From the NCBI GenBank assembly GCA_003248775.1, contig QFQX01000022.1, positions 4,689 through 68,688 on the forward strand: a stretch of 64,000 nt of DNA, in the 5' to 3' direction. The notes beneath the pieces are model-generated. The model saw only the letters and a program-made list of their open reading frames with translations. It was not told the DNA's origin and ran no database searches. This DNA comes from Shinella sp. (GTDB lineage: Bacteria > Pseudomonadota > Alphaproteobacteria > Rhizobiales > Rhizobiaceae). The position numbers were made by a program, and so were the translations under genes. Shown here in pieces: positions 42,841-52,154 of the stretch (position 1 is its first letter; each line of letters begins with the position of its first letter).

Positions 42841-44031
42841 TCAGATCGCCGCCGCGGCGGCGAAGCCCTTTTCGAGATCTGCAATAATGTCCTCGACATT
42901 CTCCAGACCGATCTGAAGGCGGATGACCGGACCTTTCTTCGGCGCCTTGCAGATCTTGCGATCGTCGAGATTGACCATCACGGCAAGGCTCTCGTAACCG
43001 CCCCACGAATAGCCGAGACCGAAGATATTGAGGCTATCAAGGAATGCGCGTGCCTTTGGCTTGAACTGCGCCGGATCGTCGACCGCCAGCACAAAGGAGA
43101 AAATGCCGCTCGCGCCCTTGAAGTCGCGTTTCCAGATTTCGTGGCCGGGGAAGCTTGGCAGAGCCGGGTGGAGCACGGCGGCGACGTCCGCCCTGCCCTC
43201 CAGCCACTGTGCCACAGCAAGAGCGCTTTTCTGGTGCGCATCGAGGCGCAGTCCCATGGTTCGGAGACCCCGCAGGATCTGATAGGAATCATCTGGAGAG
43301 ACGCAGATACCAAGCGTGATCCTCGCCTCATCCAGTGCACGCCAATAGGTTTCGTTTGCCGAGACGGTGCCGAACAGCACATCCGAGTGACCGGACGGAT
43401 ATTTGGTTGCGGCGTGGATCGAAATGTCAGCGCCGAAATCAAGCGGACGGAAATAGAGCGGCGTTGCCCAGGTGTTGTCCAACGTCACCACGCAGCCGTG
43501 CTTGTGCGCAACATCGGCGATGGCGCGAATATCCTGCATTTCGAAGGTGTTGGAACCCGGCGCTTCGGTATGCACCAGCTTGGTGTTCGGCTTGATCAGG
43601 GCTTCGATGCCTGCACCGATGGTTGGGTCGTAATATTCCACGCTCACGCCGAGACGGGTCAGCATCGTGTCGCAGAAATGACGGCACGGCGAATAAACCG
43701 AATCGACGATCAGGGCATGATCGCCCGCGGACAGGAATGCCAGGAAAGGAACGGTGATTGCAGCCAGACCCGATGGGACAAGAATGGTGCCGGCCGAGCC
43801 TTCGAGTTCATCGATGGCGTTGCAGAGTGCATCCGTGGTCGGCGTGGCGCGCGTGCCGTAAGTGTATTTCTGCGCGCGCGTTTCCATCGTCCGGGTGTCG
43901 GGAAACAGCACCGTCGAGGCACGCACCACCGGCGGATTGACGAAACCGAAGAAATCCGACGGATCGTTGCCGATATGGCAAAGTTTCGTGTCAGTACCGG
44001 CGTTGGCCAGCATCTCTTTTCGGTTCTTCAT
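42841..44031 (-). CDS. metC: cystathionine beta-lyase MetC
   Basis: A 396-residue PLP enzyme of the Cys/Met metabolism family. Lys210 in SIHAATKYPSGHSD binds PLP; the YTYGTRATPTTDALCNAIDELEG and ALIVDSVYSPCRHFCD segments identify the MetC branch. It splits cystathionine to homocysteine, pyruvate and ammonia. I chose ATG 44031 (MKNRKEML); the frame is open 42 bases more. It ends 2 bases from the monooxygenase end, convergent. It diverges from aapJ. Confidence 0.86.
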   Translation of the reverse strand: MKNRKEMLANAGTDTKLCHIGNDPSDFFGFVNPPVVRASTVLFPDTRTMETRAQKYTYGTRATPTTDALCNAIDELEGSAGTILVPSGLAAITVPFLAFLSAGDHALIVDSVYSPCRHFCDTMLTRLGVSVEYYDPTIGAGIEALIKPNTKLVHTEAPGSNTFEMQDIRAIADVAHKHGCVVTLDNTWATPLYFRPLDFGADISIHAATKYPSGHSDVLFGTVSANETYWRALDEARITLGICVSPDDSYQILRGLRTMGLRLDAHQKSALAVAQWLEGRADVAAVLHPALPSFPGHEIWKRDFKGASGIFSFVLAVDDPAQFKPKARAFLDSLNIFGLGYSWGGYESLAVMVNLDDRKICKAPKKGPVIRLQIGLENVEDIIADLEKGFAAAAAI

Positions 44032-44392
44032 GGGTGATTTGTACCTTTGCTGAGGGGGTCTTTCGTCCATCATTTGTGACGGCCTACATGCAACCGGTCA
44101 AGTGGCGCGAAGTGATGGAATGGTATGTGTAAAGCGCAACCCAAAGCGTTTGCAGCCGGCGATTTTTTATTCATCACCTGCCTCAACGAGCCGAAAACTG
44201 CCTCATTTTCAATCGGTTTTAGCAAATTGCCGCTTTTCTGCCCGATTCCAACCATCAACACTTGACCACACATCCATTTACGACTGTGATAGGTCGTTCG
44301 CTAACCGGGAGGCCAGCGGACTGGCGAGCAAAACCGTACGCAGTTACGCAACTCGCTGTGAGGCAAAAGACAACAAGATAAGGGTTGGGAAG
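44032..44392. other. divergent intergenic region, metC/aapJ
   Basis: About 360 bases between the starts of metC and aapJ. Besides the candidate aap promoter at 44261-44290 there is a 100-base leader before aapJ. I see no palindrome that I can name with confidence. Confidence 0.5.
44261..44290 (+). promoter_or_regulatory. candidate aapJ promoter
   Basis: TTGACC, 17 bases, TGTGAT, close to the alphaproteobacterial sigma-70 pattern, 102 bases before the aapJ start. The -10 is a weak match. Confidence 0.4.
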
Positions 44393-45421
44393 ATGAACAA
44401 GAAGATTCTGTCCGCCGCGCTCGGCGCCGCAGTTCTCGGTTTAGGCGCAGCGGCAGCCAATGCCGGCACGCTTGACGACGTGAAGGCGAAGGGCTTCGTC
44501 CAGTGCGGCGTGAACGGCTCGAATCTCGCCGGCTTCGGCGCACAGGATTCCTCGGGCAACTGGACCGGCCTCGACGTCGATCTGTGCCGCGCCGTCGCAG
44601 CTTCGGTTTTCGGCGATGCGACCAAGGTCAAGTACACGCCCCTTTCGGCAAAGGATCGATTCCCGGCGCTGCAGTCCGGCGAAGTCGACATGCTTGCCCG
44701 TAACACCACATGGACGATCAGCCGCGATTCTCAGCTCGGTTTCGATTTCCGCGCGGTAAACTACTACGACGGCCAGGGCTTCATGGTCCCGAAGAGCCTG
44801 AACGTGAAGTCCGCTCTCGAGCTTTCTGGTGCTGCCGTCTGCGTACAATCCGGCACCACGACAGAACTCAACCTTGCCGACTACTTCAAGGCCAACAACC
44901 TTGAATACAAGCCGGTTGTTTTCGAAAAGCAGGAAGAAGTCGATGCTGCCTACCAGTCTGGCCGCTGCGACGTCTACACCACCGACCAGTCGGGCCTGTA
45001 TTCGATCCGCCTGTCGCTTTCGAACCCGGCCGACCACGTGATCCTGCCGGAAATCATCTCCAAGGAACCGCTCGGCCCGGGCGTTCGCCAGAACGATTCC
45101 AAGTGGTTCGACATCGTGACCTGGGCGCATTACGCCATGGTTACGGCTGAAGAGTTCGGCATCACCTCGGCCAATGTCGATGAAATGACCAAGTCGGCCA
45201 ACCCGGACATCAAGCGCTTCCTCGGCGAGGAAAAGGACCAGACGATCGGCAAGGATCTCGGCGTTGAAGAGAAGTGGGCCTACAACATCGTCAAGCAGGT
45301 CGGTAACTACGGCGAAAGCTTCGACCGCAACGTCGGCGAAGGCTCGAACCTGAAGATCCAGCGCGGCCTGAATGCCCTGTGGACCAAGGGCGGCCTGCAG
45401 TACGCTCCGCCGATCCGCTAA
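44393..45421 (+). CDS. aapJ: general L-amino acid ABC transporter substrate-binding protein AapJ
   Basis: A 342-residue periplasmic binding protein. Signal peptide 1-23 (cut after ANA) then TLDDVKAKGFVQCGVNGS, and segments ARNTTWTISRDSQLGFDFR and YTTDQSGLYSIR. It binds a wide range of L-amino acids and delivers them to AapQ/AapM. ATG 44393 (MNKKILS) with GGTTGGGAAG upstream. First gene of aapJQMP, typical of Rhizobiaceae, and expected to be nitrogen-regulated. Confidence 0.95.
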   Translation: MNKKILSAALGAAVLGLGAAAANAGTLDDVKAKGFVQCGVNGSNLAGFGAQDSSGNWTGLDVDLCRAVAASVFGDATKVKYTPLSAKDRFPALQSGEVDMLARNTTWTISRDSQLGFDFRAVNYYDGQGFMVPKSLNVKSALELSGAAVCVQSGTTTELNLADYFKANNLEYKPVVFEKQEEVDAAYQSGRCDVYTTDQSGLYSIRLSLSNPADHVILPEIISKEPLGPGVRQNDSKWFDIVTWAHYAMVTAEEFGITSANVDEMTKSANPDIKRFLGEEKDQTIGKDLGVEEKWAYNIVKQVGNYGESFDRNVGEGSNLKIQRGLNALWTKGGLQYAPPIR

Positions 45422-45435
45422 GGCGATCGGCACTC

Positions 45436-45465
45436 GTGGGAAGGCGCGCCTCGGCGCCTTCTCAC
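45436..45465 (+). promoter_or_regulatory. stem-loop between aapJ and aapQ
   Basis: A 12-bp stem, GTGGGAAGGCGC with GCGCCTTCTCAC (one G-T wobble), six-base loop, no T-run. Such hairpins after binding-protein genes protect the 5' mRNA part, so that AapJ is made in excess of the permeases. Confidence 0.65.
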
Positions 45466-45517
45466 TGATAATAAATGAAGAAGACAGCCAAAAACGGCTG
45501 CGAACAGGGGATAACGC

Positions 45518-46711
45518 ATGGCAGTGGTCGCCACCAACGGAGACGGCGCTGGCCGCCCGGTACAGTCATTTATTTACAATCCGGCTGTCCGGCAGTTTGT
45601 CTATCAAGCGCTGACAGTCATAGCGATAGTCTGGATTTTCTGGTTTGCCGGCTCCAACGCCGTCGCGAACCTCCAGAAAGCCAACATGACGGCTGGCTTC
45701 GGCTTTCTCAACGGTCGCGCGGGTTTTGACATCGCGCAGACACCCATCAGCTACTCAAGCGACGAATCCTACGGCAGGGCACTGCTCGTCGGCTTCATCA
45801 ACACTCTGATCGTAGCGGCCTGTGGTATCGTTACCGCCACCATTATCGGCCTTCTGGTCGGCATCGGCCGCCTTTCCAACAACTGGCTGATTGCGCGCCT
45901 GACAACCGTCTATGTGGAAGTGTTCCGCAACATTCCGCCGCTCCTGGTCATTTTCTTCTGGTACAAGGGCGTCTTGTCGCTGCTTCCAGATGTGCGGGCC
46001 TCTCTCGAGCTGCCACTCTCCATCTTCGTCAGCAACCGCGGCATATACATGCCGGCCCCGGTATTGGGTGAAGGCGACTGGGCGGTACTTGCCGCGTTTA
46101 TCGTCGGCATAATCGCCTCCGTCTTTTACACGATGTGGGCGAACAAGCAGCAGCTCCTGACCGGGCGTCGGCCGCCGGTTCTGCTGGTCAACATCGCGCT
46201 GATCATTGGACTGCCGTTCGTCGTATTTGCCGTCCTCGGCTTCCCGGTGACCTTCGACATTCCGGAACTCGGCAAGTTCAACATGCGCGGCGGCACGGTC
46301 ATTGGCCCGGAATTCCTGTCGCTCTATCTGGCTCTTTCCTTCTACACCGCTGCCTTCATTGCCGAAATCGTGCGAGCCGGGATCAAGGGCGTGTCGAAAG
46401 GGCAGAGCGAAGCGGCATCCGCGCTCGGTATCCGTTCAGGTCTCACGACCCGTCTGGTCGTACTGCCACAGGCGCTGCGGATCATCATTCCGCCGCTGAC
46501 CTCGCAATATCTCAACCTGACCAAGAACTCGTCTCTTGCGGTGGCCATCGGCTATGCCGATCTCGTGGCCGTCGGCGGAACGATCCTCAACCAGTCCGGT
46601 CACTCGATCGAGATCATCGCCATCTGGATGGCTATCTATGTCTCGATAAGCCTCGCGACCTCGCTGTTCATGAACTGGTTCAATGCCAAGATGGCTCTGG
46701 TGGAGCGCTGA
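45518..46711 (+). CDS. aapQ: general L-amino acid ABC transporter permease AapQ
   Basis: A 397-residue inner membrane permease of the HisM/GlnP family, with eight or so helices. The C-terminal coupling segment is AEIVRAGIKGVSKGQSEAASALG. It pairs with AapM. Ribosome site AGGGGATAACGC before ATG 45518. aapM starts 1 base after the stop. Confidence 0.95.
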   Translation: MAVVATNGDGAGRPVQSFIYNPAVRQFVYQALTVIAIVWIFWFAGSNAVANLQKANMTAGFGFLNGRAGFDIAQTPISYSSDESYGRALLVGFINTLIVAACGIVTATIIGLLVGIGRLSNNWLIARLTTVYVEVFRNIPPLLVIFFWYKGVLSLLPDVRASLELPLSIFVSNRGIYMPAPVLGEGDWAVLAAFIVGIIASVFYTMWANKQQLLTGRRPPVLLVNIALIIGLPFVVFAVLGFPVTFDIPELGKFNMRGGTVIGPEFLSLYLALSFYTAAFIAEIVRAGIKGVSKGQSEAASALGIRSGLTTRLVVLPQALRIIIPPLTSQYLNLTKNSSLAVAIGYADLVAVGGTILNQSGHSIEIIAIWMAIYVSISLATSLFMNWFNAKMALVER

Positions 46712-46712
46712 G

Positions 46713-47870
46713 ATGAGCAACGACACTGTTTCCTACGTAAGAAACGATTTCCTGCCTGCCCTACCCGCCCCGTCGAGCGGCAGCTCTGTTGGCGGCTGGC
46801 TGCGCAAGAACCTCTTCGCAACACCGCTCGACAGCCTGATGTCCGTTTTGTTCGGCGTCGTGATCATCTGGTTCGTCGTGTCGAGCGTCGACTGGCTCTT
46901 CCTTTCAGCGGTCTGGAGTGGCGACGGACGCGCGGCCTGCGCGACCATCGCCCAGGGCGGCACGCAGCCCGATGGCTGGAGCGGCGCCTGCTGGGCCTAT
47001 GTCGGCGACTGGTTCACCCAGTTCATGGTGGGGTCCTATCCCCGTGATCAGCTCTGGCGCCCGATCCTGATCGCCATCCTGTTCGTCGGTCTGCTCACAA
47101 CGATGCTGATCCCGTCTATCCCCCGAAAGGGACTGAACGCGATCCTGCTGCTGGTGGCCCTGCCGATCCTCGCCTATGTCCTTCTGCTCGGCGGCTACTT
47201 CGGTCTCAGCCACGTCGAGACGACCCAGTGGGGCGGGCTTATGGTCACGCTGATCCTTTCCTTCGTCGGCATCGTCGTGTCGTTACCGGTTGGCATCCTG
47301 CTTGCTCTCGGGCGTCGGTCGAAAATGCCGATCGTGAAGGCGGCATCCGTCGGCTTCATCGAACTGGTGCGCGGCGTACCGCTCATCACCGTGCTGTTCA
47401 TGGCCAGCGTGCTTCTGCCGCTGTTCCTGACGCCCGGCAACAACATCGACAAGTTCCTCCGTGCACTGGTCGGCGTATCCATCTTCGCCTCTGCATACAT
47501 GGCGGAAGTGATCCGGGGCGGTCTGCAGGCGATCCCAAAGGGCCAATACGAAGGCGCCGATTCACTCGGCCTGAGCTACGGCCAAAAGATGACCTTCATC
47601 ATCATGCCTCAGGCGATGAAGCTGGTCATTCCCGGCATCGTGAATACCTTCATCGGCATGTTCAAGGACACTTCGCTGGTGTCGATCATCAACATGTACG
47701 ACCTGCTGGGCATCGTGAAGGCAAGCTTCGGCGACGCCAACTGGCTGACGCCGGTGACGCCGCTCACGGGCCTGATCTTCGCCGGTTTCATCTTCTGGCT
47801 TTTCTGCTTCGGTATGTCGCGTTACTCCGCCTTCATGGAACGACACCTCGACACCGGCCACAAACGATAA
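46713..47870 (+). CDS. aapM: general L-amino acid ABC transporter permease AapM
   Basis: A 385-residue permease of the same family; coupling segment AEVIRGGLQAIPKGQYEGADSLGL. It forms the heteromeric pore with AapQ. ATG 46713 (MSNDTVSYV) is right after the aapQ stop; 18 bases separate it from aapP. Confidence 0.95.
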   Translation: MSNDTVSYVRNDFLPALPAPSSGSSVGGWLRKNLFATPLDSLMSVLFGVVIIWFVVSSVDWLFLSAVWSGDGRAACATIAQGGTQPDGWSGACWAYVGDWFTQFMVGSYPRDQLWRPILIAILFVGLLTTMLIPSIPRKGLNAILLLVALPILAYVLLLGGYFGLSHVETTQWGGLMVTLILSFVGIVVSLPVGILLALGRRSKMPIVKAASVGFIELVRGVPLITVLFMASVLLPLFLTPGNNIDKFLRALVGVSIFASAYMAEVIRGGLQAIPKGQYEGADSLGLSYGQKMTFIIMPQAMKLVIPGIVNTFIGMFKDTSLVSIINMYDLLGIVKASFGDANWLTPVTPLTGLIFAGFIFWLFCFGMSRYSAFMERHLDTGHKR

Positions 47871-47888
47871 TTCAGGGAAACACCACAC

Positions 47889-48662
47889 ATGGCTAACACG
47901 CAACCTGCCAAGATGACCGTCTCCGATACCGACGTGATGGTCGAAATCATCAACATGAACAAGTGGTACGGCGACTTTCACGTGCTGCGCGACATCAACC
48001 TCAAGGTGATGAAGGGCGAGCGCATCGTCATCGCCGGCCCTTCCGGCTCGGGCAAGTCAACGATGATCCGCTGCATCAACCGCCTGGAAGAACACCAGAA
48101 CGGTCACATCATCGTCGATGGCACGGAACTGACCAACGACCTGAAGAAGATCGACGAAGTGCGCCGTGAAGTCGGCATGGTGTTCCAGCACTTCAACCTC
48201 TTCCCGCACCTGACCATTCTGGAAAACTGCACGCTGGCGCCGATCTGGGTCCGCAAGATGCCAAAGAAGGAAGCCGAGGAAGTCGCGATGCATTTCCTCA
48301 AGCGGGTGAAGATTCCGGAACAGGCCAACAAATACCCCGGACAGCTTTCCGGTGGTCAGCAGCAGCGCGTGGCCATCGCTCGTGCGCTCTGCATGAAGCC
48401 GAAGATCATGCTGTTTGACGAGCCGACCTCGGCGCTCGACCCGGAAATGGTCAAGGAAGTTCTCGACACCATGGTCGGCCTTGCCGAAGAAGGCATGACC
48501 ATGCTCTGCGTGACCCACGAAATGGGCTTCGCTCGTCAGGTCGCCAACCGCGTGATCTTCATGGACCAGGGCCAGATCGTCGAACAGAATTCGCCGGCCG
48601 AATTCTTCGATAATCCGCAGCACGAGCGCACCCGGCTGTTCCTCAGCCAGATCCTGCACTGA
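47889..48662 (+). CDS. aapP: general L-amino acid ABC transporter ATPase AapP
   Basis: A 257-residue ABC ATPase: Walker A GPSGSGKST (50-58), signature LSGGQQQRVA, Walker B IMLFDEPTSALD, H-loop VTHEMGFA. It powers amino acid import. It ends the operon; a terminator follows 22 bases later. Confidence 0.96.
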   Translation: MANTQPAKMTVSDTDVMVEIINMNKWYGDFHVLRDINLKVMKGERIVIAGPSGSGKSTMIRCINRLEEHQNGHIIVDGTELTNDLKKIDEVRREVGMVFQHFNLFPHLTILENCTLAPIWVRKMPKKEAEEVAMHFLKRVKIPEQANKYPGQLSGGQQQRVAIARALCMKPKIMLFDEPTSALDPEMVKEVLDTMVGLAEEGMTMLCVTHEMGFARQVANRVIFMDQGQIVEQNSPAEFFDNPQHERTRLFLSQILH

Positions 48663-48684
48663 TCTGCAGCCTGAACTTCACAAC

Positions 48685-48719
48685 AAAGCCCGCTGGTCTG
48701 TTCGGACCGGCGGGCTTTT
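48685..48719 (+). terminator. Rho-independent terminator after aapP
   Basis: AAAGCCCGCTGGTC pairs with GACCGGCGGGCTTTT (one wobble) across a short loop, with four T, 22 bases after the aapP stop. Confidence 0.8.
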
Positions 48720-48755
48720 GCATTGATGCGTGTGCCTGACTGGAAACGATCTCGG

Positions 48756-49511
48756 TCAGGGACACCAGGTATCCTGCTTGCCCATGCGGGGTTTGGCCAG
48801 ACCTTCGGACACAAGGATCGAGCCCAGCGAGCGTCCGTTGCGGGCAACGACACGGGCTCCGCCGGCTTCCTGCCCTCTCAATGACGAAAACTCGAAATCA
48901 CCGCCATTCAGGAGATCGCGTAACCGCACTTTGGCGGCAAAGCCTTTATCCCGCTCCCGCTGGCAACGGGCGTCTTCAGTCCCAGGCGCAACGATATCGG
49001 CAAGCGCGATGCGGGTTTTATGATACCAGAAGGTGTCGCCGCTCGAGACGCAGTTATCCAGGCCCGATGTTCCGCAAAAATAAAACTTGCCGGAAAATCC
49101 CTTGCCGAGCAACTCTGCATCCGGCTTGCGCTCATCGGGCGCCGCCGGTTTGGCTGCGACCTGATTGACTGTTGCGCTTCCGACCGCCGCCGGTGGAATC
49201 GGGCCAGCGGAGCGCTTCGTTTCCTGTTTGGTTTTTTCCGTGGGTGCCACGGTATGTACCAGTGCCTGTCGTTCCTTACCTTCCGGCTTGTTCGAAGCCT
49301 CCGATCGCGAGGCGTTCGGCTGCGGCCTCTCCTTTCCGGAAAGGTATGCCACGACTGGCGCCGGCAGTTTATCGCGGTTGTCATAGGCCGCAATGCCTCC
49401 CGCCACGACAAGCAGTACCCCCAGCCAGGGCCAGATGCTGCCCGAGCTCGGCCGGCTCGCAGCTTTCTTGCGTTTGCGCGGCGCGCGTTTCGTCTGGGTG
49501 TTGCCTGCCAT
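48756..49511 (-). CDS. SNase-like (thermonuclease family) membrane protein, probably degenerate
   Basis: A 251-residue protein with a basic N-terminus (RAPRKRKKAA), one helix (about 25-43), a Lys/Pro/Ala-rich linker to about residue 135, and a C-terminal SNase-like OB domain ending GSILVSEGLAKPRMGKQDTWCP. The usual DxPE active-site motif is replaced by DIVAPGTED, so catalysis is doubtful. Four Cys in the domain could form disulfides. ATG 49511 chosen (MAGNTQTKR). Convergent with aapP. Confidence 0.72.
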   Translation of the reverse strand: MAGNTQTKRAPRKRKKAASRPSSGSIWPWLGVLLVVAGGIAAYDNRDKLPAPVVAYLSGKERPQPNASRSEASNKPEGKERQALVHTVAPTEKTKQETKRSAGPIPPAAVGSATVNQVAAKPAAPDERKPDAELLGKGFSGKFYFCGTSGLDNCVSSGDTFWYHKTRIALADIVAPGTEDARCQRERDKGFAAKVRLRDLLNGGDFEFSSLRGQEAGGARVVARNGRSLGSILVSEGLAKPRMGKQDTWCP

Positions 49512-50108
49512 TGGAGCCTCTCTTCTGCGAGGTGTCACACTCAAAGGGTTTGCTCAAGATTGGTAAATACTTGCTGAACTGTCCCGATATGGAACGCTTC
49601 ATGCGCAAGTTTCCCAGCGCCGCCATTCCGCGAGCACCGAACATGCCCAAGGAATACCAAACAAGGCCAACCCATTGAGTGTATTGGGCCATCCGTTCTC
49701 CGGCTAATAGATAGAAAGGATTATATCCATCGATAGCCCCATCAGGCGGCTTCACAAAGCCGGCAGGAAATGCGCAGATCTGCCTTCACCAGAAACGGTG
49801 GGGAGGAACAATAATATGACAACAAAAACAAATCCCTGTTCAAACAGAGGTCGATGTTCAGGGACATCCACGATGCAGTTTTCGCCGGGATCATACGCTC
49901 CTTACAGGGGATAGCGACCGCCGAAACGCGAAGCGCTAAAGGCCTCGCAAAAAACGGAAAGAGACCAAGCCTTTATTGACCGGGCAATTGCCTGGAGTTG
50001 GCGTTCGCTCTCTTTCACCCCTTTCACAAAGATGATTCTGCCGCGGACGGCACCGTTCCACGGAGCCTGTTCGTGCGCCGTTGATTCGCTCGTAGTCGGA
50101 GGCATGCG
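49512..50108. other. intergenic region before the second BTLCP gene
   Basis: About 600 bases without a supported gene. Short frames occur on the minus strand but overlap the SNase-like gene or lack a ribosome site. No RNA gene, repeat or clear hairpin is visible. Base composition drops in GC around 49680-49880. Confidence 0.5.
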
Positions 50109-50681
50109 ATGCGTGCCGCTTGCATCTGCGTCACTGCCGCTCTCACATTGACATCCACGCTCAACGCATCTGCATGGGCCGCCGAGCGTTCAGCCTCGCA
50201 CCGGGCCGCATTCCTGGAGGAAAAAGCCGCCGCGCTCGCACCCTATGCCTTCGTGCGGTTCTGTGTTGAGACGCCCGGAGAATGCGAACCGAAACATGGC
50301 GCAGAGGAGGTGGGCATGAGCACCGATATCGCCATCGACATCGCCTCAATCAACAAAAGCGTCAATCATGGGATTGCACCACGCAACGACAGACGCGGGC
50401 GGGATGTCTGGACCTTATCCCCGCGTTACGGCGACTGTGACGACTATGCGGTTACCAAGAGAAGAAAGCTGATAGAGGCAGGCCTCCCCGCCCGCTCCGT
50501 CCGGCTCGCCATAGGGCGCACACCGGAGGGCCAAGGTCATGCCGTCGTCATCGTCAGAACAAGCACCGCGGACCTCGTTCTGGATAACCGCAGCGATGCG
50601 GTCAAACGGGTGAACGAAGTCGACCTCGTGTGGATCAAGATAGAGTCCGCGGATAATCCGAAATGGTGGTACGCCCTTTGA
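50109..50681 (+). CDS. secreted bacteria-like transglutaminase cysteine peptidase (BTLCP), second copy
   Basis: A 190-residue exported protein, diverged from the one at 3514-4125. Signal peptide about 1-25 (AWA). Catalytic triad Cys110 (YGDCDDYA), His144 (GQGHAVVIV) and Asp159 (VLDN), at positions within one residue of the other copy. The first copy has a much longer AT-rich leader, so they are probably controlled differently. Substrate unknown. Confidence 0.86.
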   Translation: MRAACICVTAALTLTSTLNASAWAAERSASHRAAFLEEKAAALAPYAFVRFCVETPGECEPKHGAEEVGMSTDIAIDIASINKSVNHGIAPRNDRRGRDVWTLSPRYGDCDDYAVTKRRKLIEAGLPARSVRLAIGRTPEGQGHAVVIVRTSTADLVLDNRSDAVKRVNEVDLVWIKIESADNPKWWYAL

Positions 50682-50905
50682 GGGAAAGTTGGGGTGATGA
50701 CTGCAACGGCACAAGGCATAAGCCCTCGCGCAGGCCCCATGGCCAAGCTCGATTGAGCAAAGCTCTCGACAAGCGCCCCGCAACTGGACCGTAGATCGCA
50801 AGAGGTTCGATCACATGTAAAATGCGAATGCCGAACCAGCTTTAGTCGCACTGAAAACCATTTTCAGTGATAACCGTATCTGTATCAATGACTTATGAGG
50901 GTAAT

Positions 50906-50982
<77 letters not shown>

Positions 50983-51046
50983 GTTTATCCCGTCGTTTAT
51001 GCCCGCCGGGATTAAGGCAGGAAACTGCAACGCGTCCAACCCGGCC

Positions 51047-51352
51047 TCAGTGGGTCCAGGGCTGCAGACGGTTGAAGCGGAAGTTGTCGGTGTAGGAAAC
51101 GACCTGACGCTTCGGTTCCTTCGGCTGTATCACGCGATAGTCGATACCTTCACGCTTTGCATAGGCTTCCGCCTGCTCCAGCGTTTCGAACACGAGCTTC
51201 ACCTGCTGCCGGGTATCGGCAGAACTGGTGTAACCCATGATGGGATCGATCTTGCGCGGAATAGCCTGATCGAATTCGAGGATCCAGACATGGGTCTTCG
51301 CCTTGCCGGACTGCATTGCGGTCTTTGCGGGGCGGTAGATCTTCGCGGGCAT
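51047..51352 (-). CDS. NDUFS4-like ETC complex I subunit
   Basis: A 101-residue protein of the ETC complex I subunit (NDUFS4/AQDQ) family: AKIYRPAKTAMQSGKAKTHVW, DPIMGYTSSADTRQQVKLVFETLEQAEAYAKREGIDY. Alphaproteobacterial and mitochondrial complex I share this accessory subunit on the matrix/cytosolic arm. ATG 51352 (MPAKIYRP). It lies between tRNA-Arg and the prophage; the nuo operon is elsewhere. Confidence 0.88.
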   Translation of the reverse strand: MPAKIYRPAKTAMQSGKAKTHVWILEFDQAIPRKIDPIMGYTSSADTRQQVKLVFETLEQAEAYAKREGIDYRVIQPKEPKRQVVSYTDNFRFNRLQPWTH

Positions 51353-51861
51353 GGTCGCGTTCAACTCCAGAAGTGACGGCAGGAAGATCCTTTTCCGTCG
51401 TTTAATCGTCGTATCTGCCGCAAATCATATGATCGCGGTGAATTCGAACGGCACGATGCAGAGATTCGAAATCAAATAGATCTTTGAATTTCAGCACCTT
51501 GGAAAAGTTATCCGCAATACGCGACGATCACTTTCCTGTTCCAAATCCTGAAGTGTTCTGCCCCATTTGACCAGTTCGATCAACCCATATTTTGGGCTAC
51601 ATTCCGCCCGATCCGACTTGAGGATTATGCTATCGCAATCGGAACTAGGAGATCTCCCGATCCTCAAAGAGTCAATGAAAGCCACAGAATGAAAACGGCT
51701 GCGTAATTCAGACGATCTGCAGCAGTCCTTGCCTGCAGGAGAAATGAGCCAATCAGTGTTTCAAGCGCAAGCCATAAGGCGAGCATGAACCCACGGCGCT
51801 CAGAAGGCACCTTCCAAGCAGTGGAAGCACACCGAACTCCTCAATTATATCAATGAGGAAA
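51353..51861. other. host-prophage border, gene-poor
   Basis: About 500 bases left of the attachment site. Short frames on the minus strand are low in GC and unlike any family I know. It should be the sequence that originally lay downstream of the tRNA-Pro gene. I see no repeat or terminator in it. Confidence 0.5.
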
Positions 51862-51908
51862 TGGTCGGAGTGGAGAGATTCGAACTCCCGACCCTCTGGT
51901 CCCAAACC
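51862..51908 (-). repeat. attL: 3' half of tRNA-Pro(TGG)
   Basis: On the minus strand this 47-base segment is the 3' part of a tRNA-Pro: anticodon TGG with the 3' anticodon arm, variable loop, T-arm (GTTCGAATC) and acceptor strand with CCA. Bases above 51908 do not continue as the 5' half of tRNA-Pro. Tyrosine-integrase phages recombine within such 3' halves, so this is the left attachment site. A complete copy should be at the right end of the prophage. Confidence 0.8.
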
Positions 51909-51953
51909 GGACCTTGCCACCCCCAGTAGGAGCGTTTCCGGCAGATACCAAGT

Positions 51954-51992
51954 GAAACCCCGCAGAACATCCACAGAACACTGCGGGGTTTC
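51954..51992. terminator. hairpin near the prophage left end
   Basis: GAAACCCCGCAG/CTGCGGGGTTTC, a perfect 12-bp stem with a 15-base loop. It lies downstream of the leftward lysis genes and could end their transcript before the host DNA. Confidence 0.7.
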
Positions 51993-52040
51993 TCTCACAC
52001 TGCTCTCACAAAGGGGTGCCGATTCGGCTTACCGGTTGCA

Positions 52041-52154
52041 CTATACCCACGATGCAAGCATTAGCCATGCGAGCAGAACCAGAGCCGCGCCAATGACCAC
52101 CCTGCCCTGTGGTCGCGCAGCTTCAGCAAGATGTCGAGCCTTAAGCCTGGTCAT
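52041..52154 (-). CDS. 37-residue single-helix phage membrane protein
   Basis: A short frame whose ATG overlaps the end of the gene before it (its stop at 52141), with GGGAGGGGAGTG just upstream. The protein has a basic N-terminus (MTRLKARHLAEAARPQGR) and one hydrophobic helix (about residues 19-37). It is the last gene of the leftward lysis group. Position and architecture suggest a lysis accessory factor (spanin- or antiholin-like); the sequence gives no family. Confidence 0.5.
   Translation of the reverse strand: MTRLKARHLAEAARPQGRVVIGAALVLLAWLMLASWV

Noticed and set aside
49381..49755. Possible 124-residue protein upstream of the SNase-like gene
   Set aside because: Overlaps the SNase-like coding region in another frame and has no recognisable domain.
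51753..51998. Leftward frame across the attachment site (GREFESLHSD)
   Set aside because: Again a tRNA read as protein; no ribosome site or family.
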